Below, one piece after another: positions 50,247 to 59,168 of a stretch of DNA of 64,000 nt. The stretch comes from Mesorhizobium koreense (GTDB taxonomy: Bacteria > Pseudomonadota > Alphaproteobacteria > Rhizobiales > Rhizobiaceae), in NCBI RefSeq assembly GCF_031656215.1, contig NZ_CP134228.1, positions 1,302,001 to 1,366,000 of the forward strand, given 5' to 3'. The translations under genes were made by a program, and so were the position numbers. The notes below the pieces were generated by a model. That model did not search any database, had not been told where the DNA came from, and worked only from the letters and a program-made list of their open reading frames with translations. Position 1 is the stretch's first letter. Every line of letters starts with the position of its first letter.

Positions 50247-50347
50247 ATTTAGCGGAAGCTCGCGCATAAATACCTTTTTTCCAAAGATTGTTCATCGACT
50301 AGCGTTGGCCACGGACCATAAGCAAAACCAATAATCGGGGAACGGTC

Positions 50348-51946
50348 ATGAAGCTGACGAGACGGGAAATCCTTGGATCCGCCGGTGCGCTGCTCATCGC
50401 GCCAGATATCGCCTTCCACGCTCATGCCGCCGAGCCGCAGAAAGGCGGTACGATGGTGATGGTATCGACGCAGGTGCCTCGCCATCTCAATCCGGCGGTG
50501 CAGTCCGGCATCGCCACGGCCGTGCCCGGCACGCAGATCTTCGCCTCGCCGCTCCGCTACGATGCGGATTGGAATCCGCATCCCTACCTCGCCGAGAGCT
50601 GGAAAGTTGCCGAGGACGGCCTCTCGTGCACACTCAACCTCGTCAAGAACGCCAAATTTCACGACGGCAAGCCGGTCACGTCGGACGACGTGAAATTCTC
50701 CATCGAGACGATCAAGGCACATCACCCCTTCAAGACCATGTTCGAGCCGGTCAGTTCGATCGAGACTCCGGATGAGCATACCGCGGTCATCCGCCTCGCT
50801 CGTCCGCATCCTGCGCTGCTGCTTTGCATGTCGGGCGCGCTCTGCCCGATCATTCCGAAGCACGTCTTCGGCGACGGCCAGGACATCGTGAACCATCCTG
50901 CCAATTCAAATCCGATCGGAAGCGGGCCCTTCAAGCTGGCGGAGTTCAAGGCAGGCGAGCAGATCGTGCTGGAGAAGAACCCGGACTTCTTCATCGAGGG
51001 CCGACCCTATCTCGACAAGATCGTCATCCGCATCAGCCCGGACCTCAGCACGGTCGTACTTGCCACCGAGAACGGCCAGGCGGATTTTCTGCCCTGGCTG
51101 GCGGAGAGCCAGTACATCACGCGCCTGCAGAAGTCGGACCGTCTCGGGGTGACCGACAAGGGCTATGCCGCCGTCGGCCCGATCAACTGGCTGGCGTTCA
51201 ACACGGCCAAGGCGCCGCTCGACAACAAGGCCGTGCGCCAGGCGATCGGCTACGCGATAGACCGCAATTTCGTGACCAAGGCGCTGTTGCGCGGCATCGC
51301 CAAGGCACAACGTTCGCCGATCATCGAATCGAGTCCCTTCTTCAACCCGAAGATGCCTTCCTATGGCCTCGATCTCGACAAGGCGAATGCGATGCTCGAC
51401 GAGGCCGGTCACAAGAAGGGCGCCGACGGCATGCGCTTCAAGCTGACGATCGACTATCTCCCCGGCGGCGGCGAGCAGCAGCAGGGAGTCGCTCAATATC
51501 TGAAGTCACAGCTCAAGAAGGCGGGCATCGACATCGAGGTGCGCGCTTCGCCCGACTTCCCGACCTGGGCCAAGCGCATCTCGAACTACGATTTCGACCT
51601 GACGATGGACGAGGTCTACAATTGGGGCGATCCGGTGATCGGCGTGCATCGCACCTATCTGTCCTCGAATATCCGTAAGGGCGTGATCTGGTCGAACACC
51701 CAGCAATACAGCAACCCCAAGGTCGACGAGTTGCTGAACAATGCGGCGGTGGAGAAGGACCCTAAAAAGCGCAAAGCGTTCTATGACGAATTCCAGATGA
51801 TCGTCGGAGACGACCTGCCGATCTACTGGATCAACGCGCTCCCTTACCATACCGTCTATGACAAGCGGCTAGGCAACGTCCCCGAGTCGATATGGGGCTC
51901 GATGCAGTCGATGGACGAGGTTTATTGGAAGGAAAAGAGAAGCTGA
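50348..51946 (+). CDS. peptide/opine-type ABC transporter substrate-binding protein (family 5), Tat-exported
   Basis: 532-residue periplasmic receptor of the DppA/OppA family (SBP_bac_5). The N-terminus TRREILGSAGALLIAPDIAF carries a twin-arginine motif, with cleavage near AHAAE. The segments AESWKVAEDGLSCTLNLVKNA, KFHDGKPVTSDDVKFS and NPIGSGPFKL are family hallmarks. It is first in a five-gene operon that encodes the whole transporter. Ligands for such rhizobial systems range from peptides to opines and other amides; the neighbouring hydrolases suggest an acylated or amide compound. Confidence 0.92.
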   Translation: MKLTRREILGSAGALLIAPDIAFHAHAAEPQKGGTMVMVSTQVPRHLNPAVQSGIATAVPGTQIFASPLRYDADWNPHPYLAESWKVAEDGLSCTLNLVKNAKFHDGKPVTSDDVKFSIETIKAHHPFKTMFEPVSSIETPDEHTAVIRLARPHPALLLCMSGALCPIIPKHVFGDGQDIVNHPANSNPIGSGPFKLAEFKAGEQIVLEKNPDFFIEGRPYLDKIVIRISPDLSTVVLATENGQADFLPWLAESQYITRLQKSDRLGVTDKGYAAVGPINWLAFNTAKAPLDNKAVRQAIGYAIDRNFVTKALLRGIAKAQRSPIIESSPFFNPKMPSYGLDLDKANAMLDEAGHKKGADGMRFKLTIDYLPGGGEQQQGVAQYLKSQLKKAGIDIEVRASPDFPTWAKRISNYDFDLTMDEVYNWGDPVIGVHRTYLSSNIRKGVIWSNTQQYSNPKVDELLNNAAVEKDPKKRKAFYDEFQMIVGDDLPIYWINALPYHTVYDKRLGNVPESIWGSMQSMDEVYWKEKRS

Positions 51947-52005
51947 GGACGCAGCCGGCGCCGCCTGCGGGAGCGGGCGGACCATCATGGGAGCACTGAC
52001 CGTAG

Positions 52006-52986
52006 ATGGGGTCCACCGCCTATATCGCCAGACGGCTCCTCTACGGAGTGATCCTCCTGGTCGGGGTGCTCGTCCTCAATTTCTTCCTGATACACGCGGC
52101 GCCGGGCGATCCTGCGGAAACGATCGCCGGCGTCATGGGTGGTGCCACGGCGAAGATGCTGGCCGAGATTCGGGCAAGCTATGGCCTCGACAAGCCGCTC
52201 CTTACCCAACTAGCCATCTATCTCGGGCATGTCGCGCATGGCGATCTCGGCATGTCGTACTATTTCAACCAGCCGGTCATAGGACTGATCGCCGCTCGCG
52301 TCGGACCGACCATCCTGCTCGTTCTCGCTGCCCAGGTATTCGCGATTACGATTGGCGTGGCCATGGGAGTCTTCGCCGCGCGCAAACCCTCCGGGCCTCT
52401 TTCCGCCTTCATCACCGTCCTTTCCACCATCGGCTACGCCGCTCCGGTATTCTGGACCGGCATCATGCTGATCATCCTGCTCGCATCGATATGGCCGATC
52501 TTTCCCGTCGACGGCATGACCAGCGCACGCTTCGCCGGCGGCTATTTCGCCTATATCGGCGACGTGCTCTATCATCTTGTGCTTCCTGCCTTCACGCTCG
52601 CGATCATTTTCCTGGCGCAGTATTCGCGGCTGTCCAGGGCCTCGATGATCGACGTGCTCGGCGCGGACTATGTTCGCACCGCGCGGGCCAAGGGGCTCAG
52701 CGAAACCAAGGTGGTCTTCAAGCACGCGCTGCGTAACGCCGTGCTCCCCATCATCACGGTTGCCGGTATCCAGTTCGGCAACCTGATCTCCGGCGCACTG
52801 CTGGTCGAATCGGTCTTCAACTGGCCGGGCATGGGACGGCTCGCTTTCGATTCCGTGTTGAGGCGCGACTATCCGACACTTCTGGGAATCCTGTTCTTCG
52901 CAGCATTGATGGTCATCGTCGCCAATTTGCTCACGGATCTCTCCTATCGGTTCGCCGATCCACGCATCCGAACGGGAGGCCGCTGA
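52006..52986 (+). CDS. peptide-type ABC transporter permease (DppB-like)
   Basis: 326-residue permease starting STAYIARRLLYGVILLVGVL after the initiator. It contains the family segment HAAPGDPAETIAG and the cytoplasmic loop YVRTARAKGLSETKVVFKHA that contacts the ATPases. Six helices are predicted. It lies 59 bases after the receptor gene and one base before the second permease gene. Confidence 0.93.
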   Translation: MGSTAYIARRLLYGVILLVGVLVLNFFLIHAAPGDPAETIAGVMGGATAKMLAEIRASYGLDKPLLTQLAIYLGHVAHGDLGMSYYFNQPVIGLIAARVGPTILLVLAAQVFAITIGVAMGVFAARKPSGPLSAFITVLSTIGYAAPVFWTGIMLIILLASIWPIFPVDGMTSARFAGGYFAYIGDVLYHLVLPAFTLAIIFLAQYSRLSRASMIDVLGADYVRTARAKGLSETKVVFKHALRNAVLPIITVAGIQFGNLISGALLVESVFNWPGMGRLAFDSVLRRDYPTLLGILFFAALMVIVANLLTDLSYRFADPRIRTGGR

Positions 52987-52987
52987 T

Positions 52988-53875
52988 ATGAGCGCAGTCG
53001 AGCCCGCGGCAAGGAACCATGCGGTCGAGGGGGCAAGCCCGCTCAGGGAGGCCTGGATCGCTTATCGCCGCAACAAGCCGGCCCTGTTCGGAACGCTCCT
53101 GCTGGTAGCCATTGTCATCCTCGTCATCTACGGGACATTCTTTTTCCAAGGCGACCCCTATGAGATCGTCTGGGCACCGCAGACGCCGCCTGGAACGGAA
53201 GCGAGCGTGCCGCTCGGCACCGATTATCTTGGCCGCGACATCATGCGCGGCCTCCTGAAAGGCGGCGGACCGACGCTTGCAGTCGGGGCAGCAGCGGCGA
53301 TCATCACGCTCGTCATCGGCATCGCGCTTGGCGGGATCGCCGGCTATTTCGGAGGCTGGATCGACGATCTCCTGATGCGCGTCACGGAATTCTTCCAGGT
53401 CCTGCCGGCGCTTCTCTTCGCCATGGTGGTTATCACGCTCTTCTCGCCGTCCACGCTTACGACGGCGATCGCGATCGGTATCGTTCTATGGCCGCAGACC
53501 GCGCGGTTGACGCGGGCGGAATTCCTGAGGATCCGGGAACTCGAATACGTTACAGCCGCGCGCTCCATCGGCGCGCGCAACGGGCGTATCATGTGGAAGG
53601 TGATCCTTCCCAATGCGCTGCCGCCGCTCATCGTCTCAGCGACGCTCACCGTCGGCGTGGCAGTCCTGTTTCAGGCAGGCCTGTCGTTCCTCGGTCTCGA
53701 CGACCCCAATACCATGTCGTGGGGGCTGATGATCGGAACCAACCGGCAATATATCCTCGACGCCTGGTGGCCCGTGACCTTGCCCGGCGTCGCGATCTTC
53801 CTGACCGTCTTTGCAGTCAGCCTGGTCGGCGATGGGCTGAACGATGCCTTCAACCCGAAACTGCGCGAGCGCTGA
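52988..53875 (+). CDS. peptide-type ABC transporter permease (DppC-like)
   Basis: 295-residue second permease with the N-terminal segment WIAYRRNKPALFGTLLLVAI, the periplasmic motif GTDYLGRDIMRGLLKGG typical of DppC/OppC, and the loop YVTAARSIGARNGRIMWKV. It pairs with the DppB-like protein. One base separates the two permease genes, and the ATPase gene follows by one base, so expression is coupled. Confidence 0.93.
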   Translation: MSAVEPAARNHAVEGASPLREAWIAYRRNKPALFGTLLLVAIVILVIYGTFFFQGDPYEIVWAPQTPPGTEASVPLGTDYLGRDIMRGLLKGGGPTLAVGAAAAIITLVIGIALGGIAGYFGGWIDDLLMRVTEFFQVLPALLFAMVVITLFSPSTLTTAIAIGIVLWPQTARLTRAEFLRIRELEYVTAARSIGARNGRIMWKVILPNALPPLIVSATLTVGVAVLFQAGLSFLGLDDPNTMSWGLMIGTNRQYILDAWWPVTLPGVAIFLTVFAVSLVGDGLNDAFNPKLRER

Positions 53876-53876
53876 C

Positions 53877-54869
53877 GTGACGGAGCCGCTGCTTTCGATC
53901 CGGAACCTGAAGGTCGAGTTCTCGACGCGCAACGGACGCGTCACCGCGCTCGACGGCATCGACCTCGACCTGATGCCGGGCGAAACGCTCGGCATCGTCG
54001 GCGAATCCGGCTGCGGCAAGTCGATCACGGCGCTGGCGACCATGGGTCTTGTCCCCGATCCGCCGGGCCGCATTGCCGGCGGCCGGATTCTTTTCGATGG
54101 CGAGGATATCACCCATGCCGACGCGAAACGGCTGAGAAGCCTGCGCGGCTCGGACATCTCGATGATCTTCCAGGAGCCGATGACCTCGCTCAATCCGGTC
54201 TTCACCGCCGGCGATCAGATCGCCGAGGCTATCATGCTGCACCAGTCGGCGAGCAGAGGCGAAGCCGGCCGCAAGGCGGTCGATCTGCTGCGCACGGTCG
54301 GCATCCCGGAGCCGGAGCGGCGCGCGCATTCCTATCCCCACGAACTCTCCGGCGGCATGCGCCAGCGCGTCATGATCGCGATGGCGATCTCATGCCGACC
54401 GCGTGTCCTGATCGCTGACGAGCCGACGACGGCGCTCGACGTGACCGTGCAGGCGCAGATCTTCGACCTGATGCGCGATATCCAGAGAGAATTCGGGGTT
54501 GCCATCATGCTCATAACCCATGACATGGGCGCCATTGCCGAAATGGCCGATCGGGTGGCGGTCATGTATGCCGGCCGCATCGTCGAGAAGGGCGACGCCG
54601 ATGAGATCCTCGACAATCCTCTGCATCCCTATACGCGTGGCCTGATCGGCTGCATTCCCGTACTCGGCAAGGAGGCGGGACGGCAGGGACGCATGCCGCC
54701 GCTTGCCGAAATACCCGGCATCGTTCCGCCGCTCCATCTGCTCGGACGGGGTTGCGCCTTCGCGGATCGCTGCCCCCTCGCATTCGATCGCTGTCGCGTT
54801 GAAAGTCCCGGACTTGAAGGCCGTTCCCATAAGGTCGCGTGCTTCGCGACGGAAATGGAGGCGGCGTGA
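53877..54869 (+). CDS. peptide-type ABC transporter ATP-binding protein (DppD-like)
   Basis: 330-residue ATPase. Walker A GESGCGKS, signature ELSGGMRQRVMIA, Walker B VLIADEPTTALD and the C-terminal cysteine-containing oligopeptide segment (GCAFADRCPLAFDRC) are present; the last may bind an Fe-S cluster as in other DppD/F proteins. The start is GTG 53877, just after the permease stop; earlier in-frame sequence overlaps the permease. It works with the next gene's ATPase as a heterodimer. Confidence 0.93.
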   Translation: MTEPLLSIRNLKVEFSTRNGRVTALDGIDLDLMPGETLGIVGESGCGKSITALATMGLVPDPPGRIAGGRILFDGEDITHADAKRLRSLRGSDISMIFQEPMTSLNPVFTAGDQIAEAIMLHQSASRGEAGRKAVDLLRTVGIPEPERRAHSYPHELSGGMRQRVMIAMAISCRPRVLIADEPTTALDVTVQAQIFDLMRDIQREFGVAIMLITHDMGAIAEMADRVAVMYAGRIVEKGDADEILDNPLHPYTRGLIGCIPVLGKEAGRQGRMPPLAEIPGIVPPLHLLGRGCAFADRCPLAFDRCRVESPGLEGRSHKVACFATEMEAA

Positions 54870-55849
54870 CGAGCGGTCCCCTGCTTGATGTCCAAGGGCT
54901 GTCGGTGCGCTTCGCCATGCCGCGCCAATCCCTGTTGGGGACGCGGCCGACCCTGCAAGCGGTACGTAGCGTCTCGTTTTCGCTGAAGCCCGGGCGGACG
55001 CTCGGCCTCGTCGGCGAGAGCGGCTCCGGCAAGACGACGACGGCGATGGCCGCGATCCGGCTGGTTGCGGCCTGGTCGGGCTCGGTGACGTTCGATGGCG
55101 TCGATCTTCTCAACCTCGACCCGGAAGCGATGCGTCAGCGCCGACGGCACCTGCAGGTGATCTTTCAGGACCCCTATTCCTCGCTCAATCCGCGCGAGCG
55201 CGTCGGCGCGATCGTTCGCGAACCGCTCGACCTGATGATGCCCGAAATGTCGCAATTCGATCGCGAGGAACGGGTGCGCGAGCTGTTCGGACTGGTCGGT
55301 CTGCGGCCCGACCAGATGGCGCTGTTCCCACACCAGTTTTCGGGCGGGCAGAGGCAGCGCATCTCGATCGCCCGAGCGCTCGCGACCAATCCCCGGTTGA
55401 TTGTCTGTGACGAGCCGGTGTCGGCGCTCGACGTGGCGATCCAGGCACAAATCCTGAATTTGCTGCGCCGTTTGCAGGACGATTACGGCCTCTCCTATCT
55501 CTTTATCAGCCACGATCTCGGCGTGGTGCAGTTCATCTGCGACGATGTCGCGGTGATGTATCTCGGGCAGATCGTCGAATTCGCCGACCGGCCGAACCTG
55601 TTTGCCCGGCCGCGCCACCCCTATACGGCTGCCCTTCTCTCAGCCGCCCCGTCGCTGGCGCGTCGCAAAAGCGCCGGCTATGTGCGCGAGGGCTCCGTCA
55701 AGGGCGACCCGCCGAGCCCGCTGAACATTCCCGAGGGTTGCGCTTTCGCGTCGAGATGCCCACGCGCGCAGTCGAAATGTCGTGCCGAACGGCCACAGTT
55801 GGTCCACGATGCCGACGGTTCGGTTGCCTGCCATTATCCGCTTGCCTGA
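54866..55849 (+). CDS. peptide-type ABC transporter ATP-binding protein (DppF-like)
   Basis: 327-residue partner ATPase with Walker A GESGSGKTT, signature FSGGQRQRISIA, Walker B LIVCDEPVSALD and a cysteine-containing C-terminal oligopeptide segment (GCAFASRCPRAQSKC). GTG 54866 overlaps the DppD-like stop (GTGA). It ends the transporter operon, which is complete: receptor, two permeases and two ATPases. Confidence 0.93.
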   Translation: MTSGPLLDVQGLSVRFAMPRQSLLGTRPTLQAVRSVSFSLKPGRTLGLVGESGSGKTTTAMAAIRLVAAWSGSVTFDGVDLLNLDPEAMRQRRRHLQVIFQDPYSSLNPRERVGAIVREPLDLMMPEMSQFDREERVRELFGLVGLRPDQMALFPHQFSGGQRQRISIARALATNPRLIVCDEPVSALDVAIQAQILNLLRRLQDDYGLSYLFISHDLGVVQFICDDVAVMYLGQIVEFADRPNLFARPRHPYTAALLSAAPSLARRKSAGYVREGSVKGDPPSPLNIPEGCAFASRCPRAQSKCRAERPQLVHDADGSVACHYPLA

Positions 55850-56013
55850 GACGCCGAGGCCTGCGCACGGTTCGCCATAAAGCGCATCATCCTTTGGGAA
55901 ATATCGGGGCTTCACAAGCCAAGCCTCGGCGCTCATTATCGTCGCCCGACCATACTTGGGATTGGCCGTGCTTCTCGTGGAAAAAGTGTCCATCGGGCAA
56001 CATGCCGGTAGTC

Positions 56014-56032
56014 TCCGCTCCGCTGGAGCGGA
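56014..56032 (+). other. stem-loop upstream of tauA
   Basis: TCCGCTCC-GCT-GGAGCGGA, an eight-base stem without a U-tract, 165 bases after the dppF-like stop. It may limit read-through from the peptide transporter operon into tauA. Weak evidence. Confidence 0.3.
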
Positions 56033-56049
56033 CGCCGCAAAACCCAGGC

Positions 56050-56082
56050 ATGGATATAATGATGTTCAAAACTGGCTATAGC
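56050..56082 (+). promoter_or_regulatory. candidate TauR site upstream of tauA (direct repeats, 22-bp period)
   Basis: TGGATATAAT (from 56051) and TGGCTATAGC (from 56073) are TGG-NNATA-type repeats exactly 22 bases apart, ~110 bases before tauA. The same arrangement occurs before tpa and xsc. MocR-type regulators such as TauR bind direct repeats, so this is a likely activator site. Confidence 0.5.
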
Positions 56083-56192
56083 GGGGTTATTTTTTTCTCA
56101 ATCAACATCGCGCGTGCAGCTACGAGACTGGCGATCAAGCCGGCAAACAGCAACGATGTGCGGGAACGAAACTCATAAATGAGGAGAACTCG

Positions 56193-57221
56193 ATGAAAAT
56201 CGTCAACAAAGCGAGGGCCTTCGCCACCGCTCTGACCTTGGGCGCGATGGTGGGGGCCGGGGCAGCTCATGCCGAGACGACCGTCGTGGTCGGCTATCAG
56301 CAGATCGTCGGCCCCTTCGTCAGCGCGATCGCCGCCGGCAGCTTCGATAAGCCCGAGCAGGAGGCCGGCTACAAGATCGACTGGCGCCAGTTCGCATCCG
56401 CCGGCGACATTTCGGTCGCGCTCGCCTCGGGCAACGTCGCCGTCGGGGTGATCGGATCGACAGGCGTGACGGCCTCGGTAACGCGCGGCGTCGACGCAGA
56501 ACTGTTCTGGATCCTTGACAATATCGGCAAGTCGGAAGCGCTGATCGCCCGTAACGGCTCCGGCATCGAGAAGCCTGAGGATCTCGTTGGCAAGAAGATC
56601 GCCGTACCCTTCGTTTCCACTTCGCACTTCCACCTTCTGGTTGCGCTCGACAAAGTCTGGCACATCGATGCGCGCAAGGTAAACATCCTCAACCTGAAGC
56701 CGCCGGAAATCGTCGCGGCCTGGAAGCGCGGCGACATCGACGCGGCCTATGTCTGGCCGCCGGCACTCTCCGAAATCCAGAAGAACGGCAAGGAGATCAT
56801 TAATTCCGCCGAAGTGGGCAAGGCCAGCGTGCCGACTTTCGACGGTATCATCGTGAACAAGGATTGGGCCAAGGACAATCCGAAATTCATGGCAGCCTTC
56901 ACCAAGGTGCTCGCCCAGGCCTATGCCGACTTCAAGGAGAACGGCGCCAAATGGACGCCCGACTCTCCGGAAGTGAAGGGTATTGTGAAGTTGATCGGCG
57001 GCGAGCCGAAGGACATCATCGAAGCTTCACGGTTGCTGGAATTTCCGACGGCCGAGGAACAGGCGTCCAAGACCTGGCTCGGTGGCGGGGCAGAGGGCGG
57101 TGCCGTGCGCGCGCTCGCCGCAAGCGCGCAGTTCCTGAAGGATCAGAAGCAGATCGATGCTGTGCTTCCGGACTACACGTCCTACGTGACGGACGAATAC
57201 GCAAAGGCAGCTGCAAAATAA
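56193..57221 (+). CDS. tauA: taurine ABC transporter substrate-binding protein
   Basis: 342-residue periplasmic taurine receptor. The Sec signal peptide spans ~1-27 (ending GAAHAE). The mature start TTVVVGYQQIVGPF and the segments ASAGDISVALASGNV and FVSTSHFHLLVALD are TauA-like, as is TFDGIIVNKDWAKDNPKF. Its operon contains tauB and tauC and leads into tpa, tauR and xsc, which fixes the ligand as taurine or a close alkanesulfonate. Candidate TauR repeats lie upstream and a strong hairpin lies between tauA and tauB. Confidence 0.94.
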   Translation: MKIVNKARAFATALTLGAMVGAGAAHAETTVVVGYQQIVGPFVSAIAAGSFDKPEQEAGYKIDWRQFASAGDISVALASGNVAVGVIGSTGVTASVTRGVDAELFWILDNIGKSEALIARNGSGIEKPEDLVGKKIAVPFVSTSHFHLLVALDKVWHIDARKVNILNLKPPEIVAAWKRGDIDAAYVWPPALSEIQKNGKEIINSAEVGKASVPTFDGIIVNKDWAKDNPKFMAAFTKVLAQAYADFKENGAKWTPDSPEVKGIVKLIGGEPKDIIEASRLLEFPTAEEQASKTWLGGGAEGGAVRALAASAQFLKDQKQIDAVLPDYTSYVTDEYAKAAAK

Positions 57222-57237
57222 CGGCAGAAGCGACGGG

Positions 57238-57265
57238 CCAGCCGACTTCGCAAGGCCGGCTGGCT
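57238..57265 (+). other. tauA-tauB intergenic hairpin
   Basis: GCCAGCCG (57238-57245) pairs with CGGCTGGC (57258-57265) across 12 bases, 17 bases after the tauA stop. With no U-tract it is more likely an mRNA-stabilising or attenuating structure that keeps TauA more abundant than TauB/TauC. Confidence 0.45.
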
Positions 57266-57373
57266 CGTGAGTTGCTTCAACAGGCCTGCGAGGGTGCCGA
57301 AAACGTTTTGCATGCATTCGCCGCATGAACCGTCTAGGCTCCGGCACGTCAGCTTTGATGGGATTCGGGCCAT

Positions 57374-58195
57374 ATGGCATCGCAAATGAAGACGCTGACG
57401 GTACGGGATGTCAGTCTGACCTATCCTGGCCTGAGCAGCGACGAGGCGGTGGTCGCCCTCAAGGGCGTCAACCTGACGATAGAAAACGGCAATTTCGTCG
57501 TGGCACTCGGCGCGTCTGGTTGCGGCAAGACCACGCTGCTCAACCTTCTCGCGGGCTTCCTGTCGCCGACGGAGGGGACGATCAGCCTCGGCGACCGCTT
57601 GATCCAGGGCCCCGGCGCCGATCGCGGCGTCGTCTTTCAGAAGCATGCCCTCTTGCCATGGCTGAACGTCATGGAGAACACCGAGTTCGGCCTTAAGCTG
57701 CAGGGCGTCGCGAAGGCGGAACGGCGCGAGCGCGCGGCGCAGAACCTCGCCCTGGTCGGGCTGCAGGATTTCCATAACCATATGATCTACCATCTCTCTG
57801 GCGGCATGCAGCAGCGCGTGGGCGTCGCCCGCGCTCTGACCTGCGACCCGGAAATGCTCCTGATGGACGAGCCGATGGCCGCGCTCGACGCACTCACCCG
57901 CGAGACCATTCAGGAACTGCTCCTCAAGGTGTGGGAGCGGACGGGCAAGATGTTCTTCTTCATCACGCACAGTGTCGAGGAGGCGCTGTTCCTCGGCTCG
58001 ACGCTGATCGTGATGTCACCCCGACCGGGCCGTATCACGCATTCCTACGAGCTGGATTTCAACCGGCGATTCCTGGAGCACGGCAACGCCCGCGCGATCA
58101 AGTCGAGCGCGGATTTCATCGCGATGCGCGAGACCATCCTCAGCATCATCTATGGTGACGAGCGTGCCCACCAGAAGGATTTGATCCATGCCTAA
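57374..58195 (+). CDS. tauB: taurine ABC transporter ATP-binding protein
   Basis: 273-residue ATPase of the taurine importer. Walker A GASGCGKTT, Q-loop FQKHALLPWLNV, signature HLSGGMQQRVGVA, Walker B MLLMDEPMAALD and switch ITHSVEEALF are visible. ATG 57374 gives MASQMKTLTV; ATG 57386 is an alternative. It overlaps tauC by eight bases. IQGPGADRGVVFQ is typical of TauB/SsuB proteins. Confidence 0.93.
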   Translation: MASQMKTLTVRDVSLTYPGLSSDEAVVALKGVNLTIENGNFVVALGASGCGKTTLLNLLAGFLSPTEGTISLGDRLIQGPGADRGVVFQKHALLPWLNVMENTEFGLKLQGVAKAERRERAAQNLALVGLQDFHNHMIYHLSGGMQQRVGVARALTCDPEMLLMDEPMAALDALTRETIQELLLKVWERTGKMFFFITHSVEEALFLGSTLIVMSPRPGRITHSYELDFNRRFLEHGNARAIKSSADFIAMRETILSIIYGDERAHQKDLIHA

Positions 58196-59003
58196 GGCAA
58201 AGGCGGTCCGTCCTGGCAAAGTCTACGGCGCGCCGGGCGACGGTTATTCGGGCCATATCAGCCTCATCACCATCATTGTCCTGATCGGCGCCTGGTTCCT
58301 GGTGACCGGCGAGGGCTGGGTGAAGCCGCTCTTCCTTCCCTCGCCCCAGGCCGTCTACAACAAGTTCATCCTCGCCACGACAGATGGCGTCGCCAATTCG
58401 ACGCTGCTCCAGCACACCGTTGCCAGCCTGACGCGCGTCTTCGGCGCGTTCTTCCTGGCATGCCTCACCGCCATCCCCATCGGCATCTGGATGGGGGTAA
58501 GCCGTATCGCGCGCGGGGTCTTCGATCCTATCATCGAATTCTACCGTCCCCTGCCGCCGCTCGCTTATCTGCCGCTTGTCATCATCTGGCTCGGCATCGG
58601 TGAGTTCCCGAAGATCTTCCTGATCTTCCTCGCCATCTTCGCGCCGATGGCGATTTCGGCTCGCGCAGGCGTGCGGTCGGTATCAACCGAGCAGATACAC
58701 GCCGCCTACGCCATGGGCGCCACGCGCCAGCAGGTGATCTGGCACGTCATCCTCAAGGCCGCGCTGCCCGAGATATTCACCGGCATGCGCATCGGCATCG
58801 GCGTCGGCTGGACGACGCTGGTGGCGGCCGAAATGGTGGCGGCCGAGCGGGGCCTCGGCTTCATGGTACTCAACTCGGCACAATTCCTGGCGAGCGACGC
58901 GGTCATCATGGGCATCATCGTCATCGGCCTCTTCGCCTTCGGCTTCGACCTTATCGTACGCTATCTCGAACGCATCATGATCCCCTGGAAGGGCAAGGTC
59001 TGA
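58188..59003 (+). CDS. tauC: taurine ABC transporter permease
   Basis: 271-residue inner-membrane permease with about six helices. Landmarks are IEFYRPLPPLAYLPLVIIW, the EAA loop around HAAYAMGATRQQVIWHVILK and the C-terminal IMIPWKGKV, all TauC-like. Its start lies inside the end of tauB, implying coupled translation. It is the last gene of tauABC; tpa follows after 165 bases with its own candidate TauR repeats. Confidence 0.93.
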   Translation: MPKAKAVRPGKVYGAPGDGYSGHISLITIIVLIGAWFLVTGEGWVKPLFLPSPQAVYNKFILATTDGVANSTLLQHTVASLTRVFGAFFLACLTAIPIGIWMGVSRIARGVFDPIIEFYRPLPPLAYLPLVIIWLGIGEFPKIFLIFLAIFAPMAISARAGVRSVSTEQIHAAYAMGATRQQVIWHVILKAALPEIFTGMRIGIGVGWTTLVAAEMVAAERGLGFMVLNSAQFLASDAVIMGIIVIGLFAFGFDLIVRYLERIMIPWKGKV

Positions 59004-59055
59004 GGTCCGAGGCGGGCAGGCGGATCGGTGGTTTCCGCCCGGCCGCCCAACGGCA

Positions 59056-59090
59056 CTGGATATATATATCGCGCCGTTTGGTGCTATAGC
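59056..59090 (+). promoter_or_regulatory. candidate TauR site upstream of tpa (direct repeats, 22-bp period)
   Basis: CTGGATATAT (from 59056) and TTGGTGCTATAGC (TGG at 59079) place TGG elements exactly 22 bases apart, as at tauA. GCTATAGC is shared with the second tauA repeat. The gap to ATG 59169 is 78 bases, leaving room for a promoter. Confidence 0.5.
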
Positions 59091-59168
59091 CGCCGGCGCG
59101 TTTGTGAGCAGGCTGGGCCGTAATGTTGCGGGCGGATCGTGCCGCCGGCTCGAACGGGATCGCGTATC

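Larger units (their letters stand above)
55850..56192. other. intergenic region between peptide transporter and tauA
   Basis: 343 bases with no convincing gene. It contains a GC-rich hairpin at 56014-56032 and the candidate TauR repeats at 56050-56082. An AT-rich run (TTATTTTTTT, from 56087) lies between those repeats and tauA, which is where a tau promoter would be expected. Confidence 0.5.

Noticed and set aside
59057-59070. Short alternating AT tract (TATATATAT) upstream of tpa as a microsatellite
   Set aside because: It is short and is better explained as part of the TauR half-site/promoter region.
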